Positions 62,741 through 64,000 of a DNA stretch of 64,000 nucleotides are shown here, in pieces. The position numbers were made by a program, and so were the translations under genes. The notes under the pieces are model-generated. The model was not told the origin of the DNA. It ran no database searches and saw nothing but the letters and a program-made list of their open reading frames with translations. This DNA is from Nematopogon swammerdamellus (taxonomy: Eukaryota; Arthropoda; Insecta; Lepidoptera; Adelidae): NCBI GenBank assembly GCA_946902875.1, contig OX336336.1, forward strand, positions 27,607,558 through 27,671,557, in the 5' to 3' direction. Numbering within the stretch: the first letter of the stretch is position 1; the number at the start of each line of letters is the position of its first letter.

Positions 62741-63878
62741 GAGAGCAGACGCAAATAGAATACGAAAATGGCGTCAGCTCTTGCCAGTTTGGACCCCGGC
62801 CCTGGCTTGGCCGCTCTACAAGCGTGGGGCGGCCAAATGGCTGCATACGGAGCCTCCAATCAGACCGTGGTAGACAAGGTCCCTCCGGATATGCTACACA
62901 TGGTTGATCCCCACTGGTGAGTTGACTAGATCACAGCCACGTATCATCTCCCTCGGAGATGTAGGTACCTACTACTGAAAGATTACAGCACAACAGCCTC
63001 CGCCGTGTTCTCCTCTAGTCCAGTATAGCGCCAGCCAGCAGTCCAAAGATGTGTCTCCTGTATGGCGCCTTCTCGGAGGTAAGATTATTTGATCGGAGCA
63101 TGTGCTCCGGCCCATCTGACTCAGTTATCCATTCCGGATTACATAAAAGAACCTCTAGATATCGTAAACATATTTAGAGCGCAGACTTCAAATTTGTTTG
63201 TACCTAATTTTCCACAGGTATCAGTTCCCTCCAATGAACCCTCTTTGGCACGGACTTCTAGGCTTTACAATAGGCCTGCTAGGTTTTATATCAGTAGCAG
63301 GAAACGGCATGGTCGTGTACATCTTTACTACGACTAAGGTACGTTATAAAATATGTTGATATTAAAGTAGCATCATGAAACCCTTAGGAATGCAAAATAA
63401 ATATTCTTTGATTACTTTCAGACACTTAAAACGCCTTCAAACCTTCTCGTCGTAAACTTAGCATTTTCTGACTTCCTCATGATGTTCACAATGTCGCCGC
63501 CTATGGTCATTAACTGTTACAATGAAACCTGGGTTTTCGGTGAGTGCACAAATATTACATAGAATATTTTCATCTTTAAAATACATCTTTTACAGTAATG
63601 CGTTATGTATGAGTATGATGCATAGAGAGCGCATGCGCCATTCATCTAACGTTTGTATTCGCAGGACCTTTCATGTGTGAAATCTACGCGTGTCTTGGAT
63701 CACTATTCGGCTGCGCATCCATCTGGACCATGACGATGATCGCGTTCGATCGATACAACGTCATCGTGAAAGGTATCGCGGCCACACCTCTAACCAACAA
63801 CGGGGCTCTGATGAGGATAATGGGCATCTGGATTTTCGCTCTCGGCTGGACACTGGCACCATTCTTCGGATGGAACAG
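62741..63878 (+). CDS. LWRh: long-wavelength (LW) rhodopsin, N-terminal half (partial)
   Basis: An insect visual pigment: a Gq-coupled receptor of rhabdomere membranes that binds retinal and absorbs green to red light. Coding exons are 62768-62916, 63218-63338, 63422-63539 and 63665-63878. They join in matching phase to about 200 residues; the rest lies beyond the window. The N-terminus [20 protein letters not shown] and [16 protein letters not shown] are typical of lepidopteran LW opsins. Visible: sequon NQT, TM1 with [11 protein letters not shown]2 with NLAFSD, the Cys of the conserved disulfide ([10 protein letters not shown]), DRY at the end of TM3 ([13 protein letters not shown]), and TM4 ending [10 protein letters not shown]. 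The retinal-binding Lys is outside. A splice acceptor TTGTATTGCAG at 62740 suggests a 5' UTR intron. Confidence 0.96.
62768..62916 (+). CDS. LWRh: LW opsin exon 1
   Basis: ATG in context CGAAAATGG. 49 codons plus two bases encode the extracellular N-terminus to VDPHW. The donor is CACTG|GTGAGT. Confidence 0.96.
62990..63150 (+). repeat. SINE-2 fragment in opsin intron 1
   Basis: GTTCTCCTCTAGTCCAGTAT to CATTCCGGATTACATAAAAG, a worn 3' half of SINE-2 that ends about 70 bp before exon 2. Confidence 0.75.
63218..63338 (+). CDS. LWRh: LW opsin exon 2 (TM1)
   Basis: Encodes [40 protein letters not shown]. The Asn of GN in TM1 is present. Confidence 0.97.
63422..63539 (+). CDS. LWRh: LW opsin exon 3 (TM2)
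   Basis: Encodes [39 protein letters not shown]. The TM2 Asp of LAFSD is present. It ends in phase 1. Confidence 0.97.
63665..63878 (+). CDS. LWRh: LW opsin exon 4 (TM3-TM4)
   Basis: Encodes [37 protein letters not shown] and [16 protein letters not shown]. The donor AACAG|GTATAT leaves phase 2; the following exon is not in the window. Confidence 0.97.
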
Positions 63879-64000
63879 GTATATTGACAGACAATATTTT
63901 CTTATCAAAGATACACAAATGCTGTGGAATTCAGAAATGTTCCTTGCGTTCATCGCCTACATCGTTGTGTCTTACATGTAGTATTTCTATCGGTTACATT

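Overview
The window is animal nuclear DNA, almost certainly from a moth or butterfly (Lepidoptera). The evidence is an insect long-wavelength opsin gene at the right edge that reads like lepidopteran LW opsins, short exons with GT-AG introns, and very dense SINE, LINE and MITE families of lepidopteran style. The species cannot be told from the sequence alone. No bacterial, CRISPR, rRNA or intact tRNA gene was seen. Layout: (1) 1-29155 (+) is the C-terminal half of an ABC transporter subfamily C gene (ABCC4/MRP4-like). Fourteen exons join in frame into 692 residues: linker, second transmembrane domain, second nucleotide-binding domain and stop. The first half lies left of the window. (2) 46032-58410 (-) is a complete GINS subunit gene, Sld5 (GINS4), with five exons and a 223-residue product if one copy of a triplicated exon 2 is used. 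It converges on the ABC gene and points away from the opsin gene. (3) 62741-63878 (+) is the first half of a long-wavelength rhodopsin gene (four coding exons, about 200 residues); the rest lies right of the window. These are three unrelated housekeeping or sensory genes, not a pathway. Everything else is introns and intergenic DNA built of mobile elements: three tRNA-like SINE families (called SINE-1, SINE-2 and SINE-3 here), one LINE with an intact 982-codon endonuclease/reverse-transcriptase ORF, decayed LINE and RTE-like pieces, and DNA transposons whose target duplications and inverted ends suggest PIF/Harbinger, hAT, P, piggyBac and mariner types, often nested. The most unusual theme is that several tandem arrays include real splice junctions. 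An ABC transmembrane exon has 12 extra truncated copies, each bounded by AG/GT and each 162 bp, in frame and phase-symmetric. The last ABC exon is preceded by about 50 copies of its own acceptor motif. The acceptor region of the Q-loop exon exists three times. Sld5 exon 2 is triplicated in frame. All functional statements rest on reading the sequence and knowledge of the families; no database search was run.
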